Below, piece after piece: positions 25,366 to 33,350 of a DNA stretch of 64,000 nucleotides. A program made the position numbers and the translations under genes. This DNA is from Arthrobacter sp. DWC3. Its GTDB lineage: Bacteria > Actinomycetota > Actinomycetes > Actinomycetales > Micrococcaceae. Below the pieces are notes generated by a model. That model was not told the origin of the DNA, did no database searches, and saw nothing but the letters and a program-made list of their open reading frames with translations. Each line of letters opens with the position of its first letter. Positions within the stretch are counted from its first letter, which is position 1. The stretch lies in contig NZ_PJIP01000001.1 in NCBI RefSeq assembly GCF_002929375.1, forward strand, positions 186,001-250,000. The letters are read 5' to 3'.

Positions 25366-26387
25366 CAGATTTCCTCCTGTGCGAGGGACCCAGCGGTGGG
25401 CCCCGTAGCGCTTGGTTCGATCACGGGCAACGTGACCATGAGGGGGGTGACCACGACGACGCCGGGCGTCGTCTGGTCGAGGGAAGGAACGGTGGAGCCG
25501 GGTAGCGCGGCGGCCGCCGATCCGTGGGCGACGGCCTGGCGCAGGCAGTTCTCGGGGAGTTCGCCTGCACTGTGCGCCAGCAGGTAGCCGGCCAGCGCGG
25601 AATCTCCCGCGCCGACCGTGGATCGTGCCGTGACGGGCGGGTGCACGGCGTGCCAGGCCCCCGCGTTCGTCACGAGCAGGGCGCCCTTGGAACCAAGGGT
25701 CGCCAGTACCGCTCCGACCCCGGCGGTGATGAGCACCGCGCAGGCCTTCGCGGCGAGTTCGAAGTCCTGCTCCAGCTCGTCGCCGGTACCGATGCCGGTG
25801 AGCTCGCTGAGCTCCTCGGCATTGGGTTTCAGCAGGTCCGGCGCCGGGACGCCTGCGGCGGCCTCGATGAGAGGTTCGCCGGAGGAGTCGATCGCCACGC
25901 GGGGCGCGGCTGATCCGTAGGTCTCACGGACGGCCGCGGTGACCCGGGTGTAGAACGTCGGGGGGATGCCCGGAGGGAGGGATCCGGCGAGGACCAGCCA
26001 GTCCGCGCCGTCGCTCTCGGCGACGACGACGGCGAGGAGGTCCTCGAGGTGGTCCGCCGAGAGTTCGGGGCCGGGCTCGTTGATCTTCGTCGTGGTGCCG
26101 TCCGGTTCGGTGATGGCGGTGTTGATGCGCAGGGCCGCACCGATCGGCAGGTTCCGGAACGGGACCGGGACGGACCGCAGGCCCGTGAGCACGGGGTCGT
26201 CGTCGTCGCCTGGAAGCACGGCGAGGGTGCGGGTGCCGGACATGGCGAGGGCACGGCTGACGTTCACGCCCTTGCCGCCCGCCTCCTGCACCACGTGCGT
26301 GGCGCGCTGCACGGCGCCGCGGGCGAGGGGCGCGCCAATGGCGACGGTGCGGTCGATGCTCGGGTTCGCGGTGAGGGTCAGGATCAT
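25365..26387 (-). CDS. fruK: 1-phosphofructokinase
   Basis: A PfkB-family sugar kinase that converts fructose 1-phosphate to fructose 1,6-bisphosphate, the step after FruA. The 340-residue protein has the family N-terminus TLTANPSIDRTV, the GGKGVNVSRAL motif and the C-terminal ATP/anion-hole motif STVGAGDSALAGYLLA with the catalytic Asp. The C-terminal tail (about 20 residues) is slightly longer than usual. It overlaps fruR by 4 nt and fruA by 1 nt. Confidence 0.95.
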   Translation of the reverse strand: MILTLTANPSIDRTVAIGAPLARGAVQRATHVVQEAGGKGVNVSRALAMSGTRTLAVLPGDDDDPVLTGLRSVPVPFRNLPIGAALRINTAITEPDGTTTKINEPGPELSADHLEDLLAVVVAESDGADWLVLAGSLPPGIPPTFYTRVTAAVRETYGSAAPRVAIDSSGEPLIEAAAGVPAPDLLKPNAEELSELTGIGTGDELEQDFELAAKACAVLITAGVGAVLATLGSKGALLVTNAGAWHAVHPPVTARSTVGAGDSALAGYLLAHSAGELPENCLRQAVAHGSAAAALPGSTVPSLDQTTPGVVVVTPLMVTLPVIEPSATGPTAGSLAQEEI

Positions 26388-27151
26388 GCCACGATCACCT
26401 CCACATCGGCGTCGGTGAGGGCAGCCGCGAGGGCGTGACGCGGTGCGCGGTCGGTGATGAGTGCATCGATATCCTCCAGGGTGGCGAAGCTGATCAGGGT
26501 TTCCTCATCGAACTTGGACGCGTCCGCGAGGAGCACCACGCGGCGTGCGGAACGGACGATGGCCGTCTTCACGGCTGCCTCGTCGACGTCGGGCGTGCTG
26601 AGGCCGAAGCCTGCGCTGATGCCGTTGGCGCCGATGAAGGCGATGTCGGCGCGCAGGCGGGCGAAGTGCGCCACGGTACTGCTGCCCACCGCTGCGCTCG
26701 TCAGGGCCCGTACCCGGCCGCCCACGAGTTCCACGCTGAGGCCCGCGCCGGAGATGAGCGCCGCGATGGGGACGGAGTGGGTCACGACGGCGAGCCCGGG
26801 CCGCGCCTCGTCGACGAGCAGGTCGGCCAGGCCGCCCGTGGTGCTGCCGGCGTCGAGCACCACGGCCCCGGTCCCGGGCGTGAGGGAGAGGGCTGCCTCG
26901 GCGATGCGCCTCTTCTCGGGGGAGTGCTGCTCGGAGCGGCTGATGAGGCTCGGCTCGTTGGTGGTGGCACCGCTGCCGGCGATCGCTCCTCCGTGCACGC
27001 GGCGCAGCACGCCGTCGTTCTCGAGCAGTGCGAGGTCCCGGCGGACCGTCTCCTTGGTGATGCCGAAGCGGGAGGAGAGTCCGGCCACCGTGACGCGGCC
27101 GTCGGCGGAGACGAGGCTGCTGATCTGTCGATAGCGCTCTTCCGCGAACAT
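26384..27151 (-). CDS. fruR: DeoR family transcriptional regulator of the fructose operon
   Basis: A 255-residue DeoR-type regulator. The N-terminal winged HTH reads GRVTVAGLSSRFGITKETVR with DLALLENDGVLRRVHGGA. The C-terminal sugar-phosphate sensor domain carries the typical VLDAGSTTGGLADLL loop and a FIGANGISAGFG segment. It is the first gene of the operon, so it probably controls its own synthesis. Fructose 1-phosphate is the likely ligand by analogy. Two direct repeats about 43 nt upstream are its probable binding sites. Confidence 0.92.
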   Translation of the reverse strand: MFAEERYRQISSLVSADGRVTVAGLSSRFGITKETVRRDLALLENDGVLRRVHGGAIAGSGATTNEPSLISRSEQHSPEKRRIAEAALSLTPGTGAVVLDAGSTTGGLADLLVDEARPGLAVVTHSVPIAALISGAGLSVELVGGRVRALTSAAVGSSTVAHFARLRADIAFIGANGISAGFGLSTPDVDEAAVKTAIVRSARRVVLLADASKFDEETLISFATLEDIDALITDRAPRHALAAALTDADVEVIVA

Positions 27152-27193
27152 GGCGACTCCGTTGTCTGCTGCCGCGGAAGTCGCGGCATGTGG

Positions 27194-27227
27194 CTTTATC
27201 TTCGTTTGAGTGACTCTATCTCCGTTT
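27194..27227 (-). promoter_or_regulatory. Tandem operator candidates for FruR
   Basis: Two 14-nt direct repeats, CTTTATCTTCGTTT (27194-27207) and CTCTATCTCCGTTT (27214-27227), agree at 12 of 14 positions and lie exactly 20 nt apart, that is about two DNA turns on the same face. They are 43-76 nt upstream of the fruR start, in the operon's only promoter region. DeoR-type regulators often bind such repeats. Confidence 0.55.
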
Positions 27228-27279
27228 CGGGTGTGACGTCAAGCACAAACTGCCACTGATCAAAACCAATCGCAGATGA

Positions 27280-27310
27280 CGAAGGGCCGGAGCGTGGCTC
27301 CGGCCCTTCG
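27280..27310 (-). terminator. Terminator after the DUF6458 gene
   Basis: A perfect 14-bp stem (CGAAGGGCCGGAGC and complement) with a GTG loop, 29 nt beyond the stop on the minus strand. It insulates the fruR promoter from upstream transcription. Confidence 0.85.
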
Positions 27311-27339
27311 GTCCGATTCGGGTGGTGCTGCGCCTGGTG

Positions 27340-27594
27340 CTAGAGGCCGGTGTCGCGCGTCTCGCGGCGCGTGATGGTCTCCCCTGTGGCGGGGTCGACG
27401 AGCGACCGCGACTCCGACACCCGGTTCTGGCGGCGCGGCGCGGCCAGCAACAGGGAGGCGATGAGGCCGATCACGCCGACGGCCATGAGGATGTAGCCCA
27501 CGAGGGTGATGTCCACGAAGCTGACCTGCGCCTGAATGGCGAAAGCAAGAATTGCACCCAGTGCAATAAGGAAAATCGATGAACCGATTCGCAT
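27340..27594 (-). CDS. DUF6458-type small membrane protein
   Basis: An 84-residue protein with two hydrophobic segments (about 3-22 and 30-50) and a charged C-terminal tail (RRQNRVSESRSLVDPATGET). The opening MRIGSSIFLIALGAILAFA matches the actinobacterial DUF6458 family of unknown function. The ATG at 27594 has GAAGGAG upstream; an earlier in-frame start at 27684 lacks support. It is divergent from the GlsB-like gene, with 347 nt between them, and has its own terminator. Confidence 0.85.
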   Translation of the reverse strand: MRIGSSIFLIALGAILAFAIQAQVSFVDITLVGYILMAVGVIGLIASLLLAAPRRQNRVSESRSLVDPATGETITRRETRDTGL

Positions 27595-27829
27595 TACAAG
27601 AACTCCTTCGGGTTGCGGTGACGAGTGTTTCGGGAGAATTCCCCAGCGGTTAAGGTCCTGCGCCGCTTCCTCCCGATGCGGCACCGCTGGAGGCCAGCAT
27701 AGGGCGTGTTCCCCGTCACGGCGGGGATCTGCGTGTCCGCGGTTAATCGGCGGCGTCCAGGCGACTTCTCGGAAAGGATCGGCGCCGGAGGCTTGATAAG
27801 CAGGATTAGCGTAGTGCTACCATTGCATC

Positions 27830-27846
27830 CTAAGCAGGCTGATGAA
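27830..27846 (+). promoter_or_regulatory. TAAG-N4-CTG motif upstream of the GlsB-like gene
   Basis: CTAAGCAGGCTGATGAA occurs here and, identical over all 17 nt, at 57708-57724 upstream of the SRPBCC stress gene. A partial copy (TAAGCAGGATTA) lies 34 nt upstream at 27797. Role inferred: operator or promoter element. Confidence 0.45.
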
Positions 27847-27890
27847 GTACAGTAGGGCGAAGCTGCACGAAGGTGCATCGGACTATCAGA

Positions 27891-27918
27891 CAGTAGGCCA
27901 CCCGCGGGTGGCCTACTG
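27891..27918 (+). promoter_or_regulatory. 28-nt perfect palindrome (leader hairpin) before the GlsB-like gene
   Basis: The sequence is self-complementary from CAGTAGGCCACC to GGTGGCCTACTG with a CGCG centre, giving a 12-bp stem. It ends 23 nt before the ATG and about 12 nt before the AAAGGAG ribosome site. It may be a leader hairpin, an attenuator, a protein-binding site, or the terminator of a short upstream transcript. Confidence 0.6.
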
Positions 27919-27941
27919 AGAATCACTCAAAGGAGCATCTT

Positions 27942-28211
27942 ATGAGTTTCATCGGTTTTCTCATCCTCGGCCTCATCGCAGGCGCCCTCGCCAAGCTCAT
28001 CCTTCCGGGTAAGCAGGGTGGCGGAATCATCATCACCATGCTGCTCGGCGTCGTCGGCGCATTCCTGGGCGGATTCATCGGCGGCAGCATCCTGGGCGTC
28101 GACCTGGGCGGCACGTTCTCGCTGATGTCCATCCTATTCGCCGTCATCGGCGCACTCATCGTGCTCCTCGTCTACGGTGCCATCACCAAGCGTCGCGGCT
28201 CGCGCGTCTAG
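27942..28211 (+). CDS. GlsB/YeaQ/YmgE family stress-response membrane protein
   Basis: An 89-residue, very hydrophobic protein with three predicted membrane segments and the family glycine pattern (GLIAGALAKLILPGKQGGG, then LLGVVGAFLGGFIGG). The family is induced by general stress in several bacteria; molecular function is unknown. The ATG follows AAAGGAG. The long 5' region with a repeated motif and a large hairpin suggests regulated expression. A terminator follows 37 nt after the stop. Confidence 0.92.
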   Translation: MSFIGFLILGLIAGALAKLILPGKQGGGIIITMLLGVVGAFLGGFIGGSILGVDLGGTFSLMSILFAVIGALIVLLVYGAITKRRGSRV

Positions 28212-28247
28212 TTCCGGGTAGCGGCTGCACCGGGGGGAGCAGCTGCG

Positions 28248-28277
28248 AAGGGCGTCACCGATTCCGGTGGCGCCCTT
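28248..28277 (+). terminator. Terminator after the GlsB-like gene
   Basis: A 13-bp stem (AAGGGCGTCACCG with its complement, one G-T pair), an ATTC loop and TTTCC following. Confidence 0.85.
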
Positions 28278-28390
28278 TCCTGTTTCGACCCCTCGGGGCT
28301 CTGCGCCACCAGCAGAACCCCCACCCACACGGGCGCGCCGCACCTAGACTCGTTGTCAGGCACGCCGATCCACCTGCGGAAAGGACCACC

Positions 28391-29176
28391 ATGTTTGGTC
28401 GGAACAAGGAGAACCCAGCCGTCAAGGCTGCCAACGGGACGCTGTTCGACAAGGACGGCAACCCGAAGCCCGCGATCCTCCGCGGCATCGAGCGGGCCCT
28501 GGACGTGCAGCGGCCACTGATCCTCTCCAACCTCGACCGCCTGCGCCGCGGCCATCCGGACGCCTCCCCCGCGGAGCTCGCACGCCTGCTCGAGCGCGAC
28601 TACCTGCGTGCGACCACGCTGGCCGGTGCCGCCGTCGGCGCCACCGCCGCCGTGCCCGCCGTCGGCACCCTGGCGTCCCTCGGGCTCTCCGCCGCCGCGA
28701 CCGTCGGGTTCCTCGAGGCCACCGCGCTGTACGCCGAGTCCATCGCCGAACTGCACGGCGTCAACACCCAGGACCCCGAGCGGTCCCGCGCCATGGTGAT
28801 GGCCATCCTCATGGGCGAGGAGGGCACCGCCCTCATCCGTTCCATCCTCGGCGCCTCCGCCGGGCAGGGCGCGCCCCAGTACTGGGGGCAGCTCGTGAAC
28901 AGGTCGGCGCCGAGCTCGCTCGTGAAGACCGTCACCGGATCCATCCAGCGCCGCTTCCTGAAGAAGTTCCTCGCGAAGCAGGGCGGCTTCATGCTCGGCC
29001 GCGCCCTGCCGTTCGGTGCAGGCGCCGTGATCGGCGGCACCGGCAACCACCTCATGGGCAAGGGCGTCATCAAGACCACGCGTGAGGCGTTCGGGCCGCT
29101 GCCGCAGACCATCCCCGGCGAACTGGCCGAGGTGCTGCAGCTCCCCGATCCCGGGTCGCGGCAGAAGCGGGCCTAG
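28391..29176 (+). CDS. Conserved hypothetical protein, possibly EcsC-like
   Basis: A 261-residue protein. Residues about 75-115 form an Ala/Gly-rich hydrophobic stretch (GAAVGATAAVPAVGTLASLG), and near the C-terminus GRALPFGAGAVIGGTGNHLM resembles the EcsC family (hydrophobic, unknown function). I am not sure of that assignment. The rest is helical and charged. The ATG has AAAGGA upstream. It is convergent with the DUF445 gene, the two stop codons sharing the bases CTAG. Confidence 0.75.
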   Translation: MFGRNKENPAVKAANGTLFDKDGNPKPAILRGIERALDVQRPLILSNLDRLRRGHPDASPAELARLLERDYLRATTLAGAAVGATAAVPAVGTLASLGLSAAATVGFLEATALYAESIAELHGVNTQDPERSRAMVMAILMGEEGTALIRSILGASAGQGAPQYWGQLVNRSAPSSLVKTVTGSIQRRFLKKFLAKQGGFMLGRALPFGAGAVIGGTGNHLMGKGVIKTTREAFGPLPQTIPGELAEVLQLPDPGSRQKRA

Positions 29177-30432
29177 CCGAAGATCGCGTTCGCGAGCGCG
29201 AAGATCAGCAGGCCGGCCAGCGAGCCGACCACGGTGCCGTTGATCCTGATGAACTGCAGGTCCTTGCCGACCTGCAGTTCGATCTTGCGGGACGTCTCCT
29301 CGGCGTCCCAACGGCCCACGGTCTCCGAGATGACCCCGGCGATCTCGCTGCGGTAGGTGCGCACCGCGTAGGAGGCGCCGTCGGCGATCCAGCGGTTCAC
29401 CTTCCCGGCCAGTTCGGCGTCGCTCGTCAGGCGGGAGCCGAAATCCCGGACGGCGGCCTTGAACTTGGACGTCAGCTCGCTCTCCGGGTCGTTGACGGCC
29501 TCCAGCAGGGCGTTCTTGATGGTGGCCCACGTGCGGGCGGTGAGATCGCGGACGCGCGGGTCGTCGAGCAACTGCCCCTTGATCTCCTCGGCCTTCGCGA
29601 TGGTCTCGGGCTTGTGCTGGAGGTCCTGGGCGAGGTCCCGGAGGTACTTGTCGATCGCGAGGCGCACGTCGTGCCGCGGATCGTCCTGCACGGCCCGGAT
29701 GAACTTCGACAGCTCGGCGTGCACGCGGTCCCCGACCACGCCGTCGACGAGCCTCGGCACCCAGGTGGGGGAGCGCTGCGCCACCACGCGTGTGACCACC
29801 GCGTAGTTCGCGTCCACCCAGTCGCCGGCGCGGTCCACGAGGAGGTCCACGAGCCGGTGGTGGTGCCCCTCGGCGAAGACACGCTCGGCGATGCTGCCGA
29901 TCGGCGGTCCCCACGGGGGCTCGAGCAGATGCTTGCGGACCATGGACTCGATCACGCCCTGCACGGCGTCGTCGTTCAGCACCGTGAACATGCCGCGGAT
30001 CAGGGCGGCACCCTCGACGGCCACGCGGTCGGCGCTCTCGGGCTTCTCGAGCCAGGCGCCCGCCTTCTGGGCGATCCGCGCGGAGTCGAGCTTGGCCCGC
30101 ACCACGTCCTCGGACAGAAAGTTCTCCTCCACGAACTGGCCGAGCGACTCCCCGATCTGGTCCTTCTTACGCGGGATGATCGCGGTGTGCGGGATCTTGA
30201 GCCCCATCGGATGCTTGAAGAGGGCAGTGACGGCGAACCAGTCGGCGAGGGCGCCCACCATGCCGCCCTCGGCGGCGGCGCGCACGTATTCGAGCCACGG
30301 GTACGTGTCCTGCAGCGCGAAGGCCACCAGGAAGACGGCGGCCATCACCCCCAGCAGCCCTGTGGCCAGCAGCTTCATGCGGCGGAGGGCCTCGGCCCGC
30401 TCGGCGTCGACGCCGGTCATCTGAGCATTCAC
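29173..30432 (-). CDS. DUF445 family membrane protein
   Basis: A 419-residue protein of the DUF445 family (YheB/YjiN-like), function unknown. An N-terminal membrane segment (about 22-45) is followed by the family hallmark GGMVGALADWFAVTALFKHP and IPRKKDQIGESLGQFVEENFL. A long helical region likely to be coiled follows, and a hydrophobic C-terminus (GTVVGSLAGLLIFALANAIF) forms a second anchor. The start ATG at 30432 could be shifted to M5. Its stop overlaps that of the convergent gene by 4 nt. Confidence 0.92.
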   Translation of the reverse strand: MNAQMTGVDAERAEALRRMKLLATGLLGVMAAVFLVAFALQDTYPWLEYVRAAAEGGMVGALADWFAVTALFKHPMGLKIPHTAIIPRKKDQIGESLGQFVEENFLSEDVVRAKLDSARIAQKAGAWLEKPESADRVAVEGAALIRGMFTVLNDDAVQGVIESMVRKHLLEPPWGPPIGSIAERVFAEGHHHRLVDLLVDRAGDWVDANYAVVTRVVAQRSPTWVPRLVDGVVGDRVHAELSKFIRAVQDDPRHDVRLAIDKYLRDLAQDLQHKPETIAKAEEIKGQLLDDPRVRDLTARTWATIKNALLEAVNDPESELTSKFKAAVRDFGSRLTSDAELAGKVNRWIADGASYAVRTYRSEIAGVISETVGRWDAEETSRKIELQVGKDLQFIRINGTVVGSLAGLLIFALANAIFG

Positions 30433-30548
30433 GCTCCCGAGTCTATCGAGGGCACCGTCCGCGTCCGAGGAGCGCGGCGGGCCGATGGGACGCAGCAGGC
30501 GGGGTCACGTACCGTGATACGCATACCCACGACGGAAAGGCATGGTCA

Positions 30549-31415
30549 GTGCCCCCTGTGATCTTCGCCCACCGCGGCAGCAGCGGCACCTACGCCGAGC
30601 ACACCCGCGCCGCCTACCTCCAGGCGCTCGCGGACGGCGCCGACGGCGTGGAGTGCGACGTGCACCTCAGCCGGGACGGGCAGCTGGTGTGCATCCACGA
30701 CACCACCCTGGACCGCACCACGAGCGGATCCGGCGACGTGGCGGACCACACCGTGGCCGAGCTGCGGGCGCTCGACGTGGCCGCCTGGAAGGGCGTGGGC
30801 ATCCCGTCCGCCTTCGGCGGCGCGGGCGAGCAGTTCCTCACCCTCACCGACCTGCTGGCCCTGCTGCACGACGCCGGCCGGCCGCTCCGCCTCGCCATCG
30901 AGCTGAAGCACCCCAGTCCTTTCGGACTGCGCCTGGAGGAGGCCCTGATCGCCTTCCTCATGGACGAGGGCTGGGACCCGGAGACCTCGAGACTCCGCGG
31001 CCTCGAGATCAGCTTCATGAGCTTCAACCCCGACTCCATGCGGCAGCTCGCGGAATCGGCCCCGCACCACATGCTGTGCCAGCTCGTCGCCGACGTGGAA
31101 CCCCAGGAGGTCCGCGACGCCCTGCGCTTCGGGTCGATCGCCGAGGGCGCGCTGATCGCCGTCCTGCAGCGCGCGCTCAAGGAGGGAGAGGAACTGATCG
31201 ACGCACAGGAGGTGGGCATCGCGGGCCCGGGCGTCGAGTACGCGCGCGACCACCCGGAGCGGGTGCGGCGGTGGATCCAGGAGGGCATGCGCGTGCGGGC
31301 ATGGACGGTGAACACCGAGGAGGACGCCCTGTTCCTCGCGGACCTCGGCGTGCAGGAGATGACCTCGGACTACCCGGCGCGCATCAGGCTCGCTCTCGAG
31401 GGCAACAGGCAGTAG
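30549..31415 (+). CDS. Glycerophosphodiester phosphodiesterase
   Basis: A 288-residue GDPD-family enzyme that splits glycerophosphodiesters into glycerol 3-phosphate and an alcohol. The catalytic signature is intact: IFAHRGSSGTYAEHT (His-Arg and Glu), VECDVHLSRDGQLVCIHD (Glu/Asp metal ligands and the second His) and RLAIELKHPS. No signal peptide is present, so it probably acts on imported or membrane-derived phosphodiesters in the cytoplasm. The start is GTG at 30549, with GAAAGG 9 nt upstream. The GH15 gene follows after about 40 nt. Confidence 0.94.
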   Translation: MPPVIFAHRGSSGTYAEHTRAAYLQALADGADGVECDVHLSRDGQLVCIHDTTLDRTTSGSGDVADHTVAELRALDVAAWKGVGIPSAFGGAGEQFLTLTDLLALLHDAGRPLRLAIELKHPSPFGLRLEEALIAFLMDEGWDPETSRLRGLEISFMSFNPDSMRQLAESAPHHMLCQLVADVEPQEVRDALRFGSIAEGALIAVLQRALKEGEELIDAQEVGIAGPGVEYARDHPERVRRWIQEGMRVRAWTVNTEEDALFLADLGVQEMTSDYPARIRLALEGNRQ

Positions 31416-31454
31416 CCGCACGAACTCCCCGGGCCGCTGTGGTTGAGTGGGAGG

Positions 31455-33269
31455 ATGCAATCGCCCATCGAGGATTACGCGCTCCTCTCAGACCTCCACA
31501 CGGGGGCACTGATCTCCCGGCACGGCAGCGTGGACTGGCTCTGCTTCCCCCGCTTCGACTCCGACTCCGTGTTCGCGGCCCTGCTCGGCACGCCGGAGCA
31601 CGGCCGGTGGCTCGTAGCCCCTGCGGACCCTGCGGCCGAGGTGGTGGAGCGCAGCTACATCGACTCGACCTTCGTCCTCCAGACCCACTGGAGGACCGCC
31701 GACGGCGAGGTGCTCGTCACGGACTTCATGCCGGTCACCGACCGCCGGGCCAACGTGGTGCGCCGCATCCAGGGCCTGCGCGGCACGGTCACCCTCCATC
31801 AGGAGCTGGAGATCCGGTTCGGTTACGGCGACGTGGTCCCGTGGGTCACCCAGGGCACGCAGGACGGCGTCCCGACGCTGCTCGCCATCGCGGGACCGGA
31901 CGCGCTGGCGCTGCGTGGTCCCCGCCTGCGGGCCACGGACCACCGCCACGAGTGCACCTTCGAGGTGACCGAGGGCGCCGTCGTGGACCTGGAGATGCTC
32001 TGGTACCCGTCGCACCGCGACACCCCTGCCCCGCTCGACGTCGACGAGGCACTGGACTCCACCATCAGCTACTGGCGCGCCTGGGGGGCCAATACGCTGG
32101 GCGACGGCGCGTACGCCGGCGCCGTGCAGCGCTCGCTGCTCGTGCTGCGCGCACTCACCCACGAGGACACCGGAGGGATCGTGGCGGCCCCGACGACGTC
32201 GCTGCCCGAGCAGTTCGGCGGGGCCCGCAACTGGGACTACCGGTTCTGCTGGCTGCGCGATGCTGCGCTGACCCTCGAGGCGATGATGACCCACGGGTTC
32301 GCCGAGGAGGCGCTGGAGTGGCGCAACTGGCTGCTGCGGGCCGTCGCCGGCGACCCCGAGGACCTGCAGATCATGTACGGGCTCGGCGGGGAGAGGCACC
32401 TGCCCGAGCGCGAACTCGACCACCTGCCGGGCTACGCCGGATCCGTCCCCGTGCGCGTGGGGAACGGCGCCGTGACCCAGTACCAGGCCGACGTCGTCGG
32501 TGAGGTGATGGTGGCGCTGGAGAACCTGCGCCGCCACGGCGTGGCGGAGGACAGCTTCTCCTGGCCCCTGCAGCGGGCCCTGCTGGGCTTCGCGGAAAAG
32601 CACATCGCCGACCAGGACCACGGCATCTGGGAGATGCGCGGGGCGCCCCAGTCCTTCACGCACTCCCGGGTGATGATGTGGGCGGCCTTCGACTGCGCCG
32701 TGCGGGCGGTGCGCGACCACGGACTCAGCGGACCCCTGAAGCGGTGGACGGCACTCCGGGACGGACTGCGCGAGGAGATCCTCGAGCGCGGTTTCAACCG
32801 CGAGCTGAACGCGTTCACGCAGGTCTACGGCGGCACGGAGGTGGACGCCTCGCTGCTGCAGCTCCCGCAGGTCGGGTTCGTCGACTACGACGACCCGATG
32901 ATGCTGGGCACCGTGGAGCGGATCGAGCGGGACCTGCTCAACGCGCAGGGACTGCTGCTGCGCTACCGAACCGGCCAGTCGGACGACGGCCTCGAGCCGG
33001 GCGAGCACCCCTTCCTCGCATGCTCCTTCTGGCTCGTGGAGCAGTACGCCCACAGCGGCCGGCAGGCGGAGGCCGCCCGGCTCATGGACCAGCTGGTCGG
33101 ATACTCCAACGAGCTCGGTCTCCTGTCCGAGGAGTACGACGCCGAGAACAACCGGATGGCGGGCAACTTCCCGCAGGCGTTCTCCCACCTGGCGCTCGTG
33201 CGTGCCGCCGACGCGTTCCACGCGCCCCGCGACGTCACCGGAGACGCGCTCCACCTGCCCGTGCCGTAG
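31455..33269 (+). CDS. Glycoside hydrolase family 15 protein (glucoamylase/trehalase type)
   Basis: About 604 residues, the usual size for bacterial GH15. An N-terminal beta-sandwich domain begins PIEDYALLSDLHTGALISRH with GSVDWLCFPRFDSDS. The (alpha/alpha)6 catalytic domain contains NWDYRFCWLRDAALTLEAM and the C-terminal VEQYAHSGRQAEAARLMDQL. Actinobacterial members of this type include trehalases and alpha-glucosidases, so trehalose or maltodextrin is the probable substrate. No signal peptide is visible. ATG at 31455 matches family N-termini; TTG at 31443 is an alternative with equally poor ribosome-site support. Confidence 0.93.
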   Translation: MQSPIEDYALLSDLHTGALISRHGSVDWLCFPRFDSDSVFAALLGTPEHGRWLVAPADPAAEVVERSYIDSTFVLQTHWRTADGEVLVTDFMPVTDRRANVVRRIQGLRGTVTLHQELEIRFGYGDVVPWVTQGTQDGVPTLLAIAGPDALALRGPRLRATDHRHECTFEVTEGAVVDLEMLWYPSHRDTPAPLDVDEALDSTISYWRAWGANTLGDGAYAGAVQRSLLVLRALTHEDTGGIVAAPTTSLPEQFGGARNWDYRFCWLRDAALTLEAMMTHGFAEEALEWRNWLLRAVAGDPEDLQIMYGLGGERHLPERELDHLPGYAGSVPVRVGNGAVTQYQADVVGEVMVALENLRRHGVAEDSFSWPLQRALLGFAEKHIADQDHGIWEMRGAPQSFTHSRVMMWAAFDCAVRAVRDHGLSGPLKRWTALRDGLREEILERGFNRELNAFTQVYGGTEVDASLLQLPQVGFVDYDDPMMLGTVERIERDLLNAQGLLLRYRTGQSDDGLEPGEHPFLACSFWLVEQYAHSGRQAEAARLMDQLVGYSNELGLLSEEYDAENNRMAGNFPQAFSHLALVRAADAFHAPRDVTGDALHLPVP

Positions 33270-33276
33270 CCCGGCC

Positions 33277-33318
33277 ACGCGGGGATGGCCCGGGGGTGAC
33301 CCCGGGCCGTCCCCGCGT
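33277..33318. terminator. Strong terminator between GH15 and the alcohol dehydrogenase
   Basis: A 19-bp stem with a single T-G pair (ACGCGGGGA, then GGCCCGGGG and complements) and a GTGA loop, placed between convergent genes. Confidence 0.85.
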
Positions 33319-33350
33319 CCGCCGTCGTGCCGGGGTGGCCCGGACGCCGA

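Larger units (their letters stand above)
27595..27941. other. 347-nt divergent intergenic region with no gene
   Basis: It separates the DUF6458 gene from the GlsB-like gene. No coding region is supported. It contains two TAAGCAGG copies (27797 and 27831) 34 nt apart, a small hairpin (TGCAC-GAAG-GTGCA, about 27862-27875) and a 28-nt perfect palindrome at 27891-27918 just before the GlsB-like ribosome site. Both divergent promoters must lie here. Confidence 0.7.
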
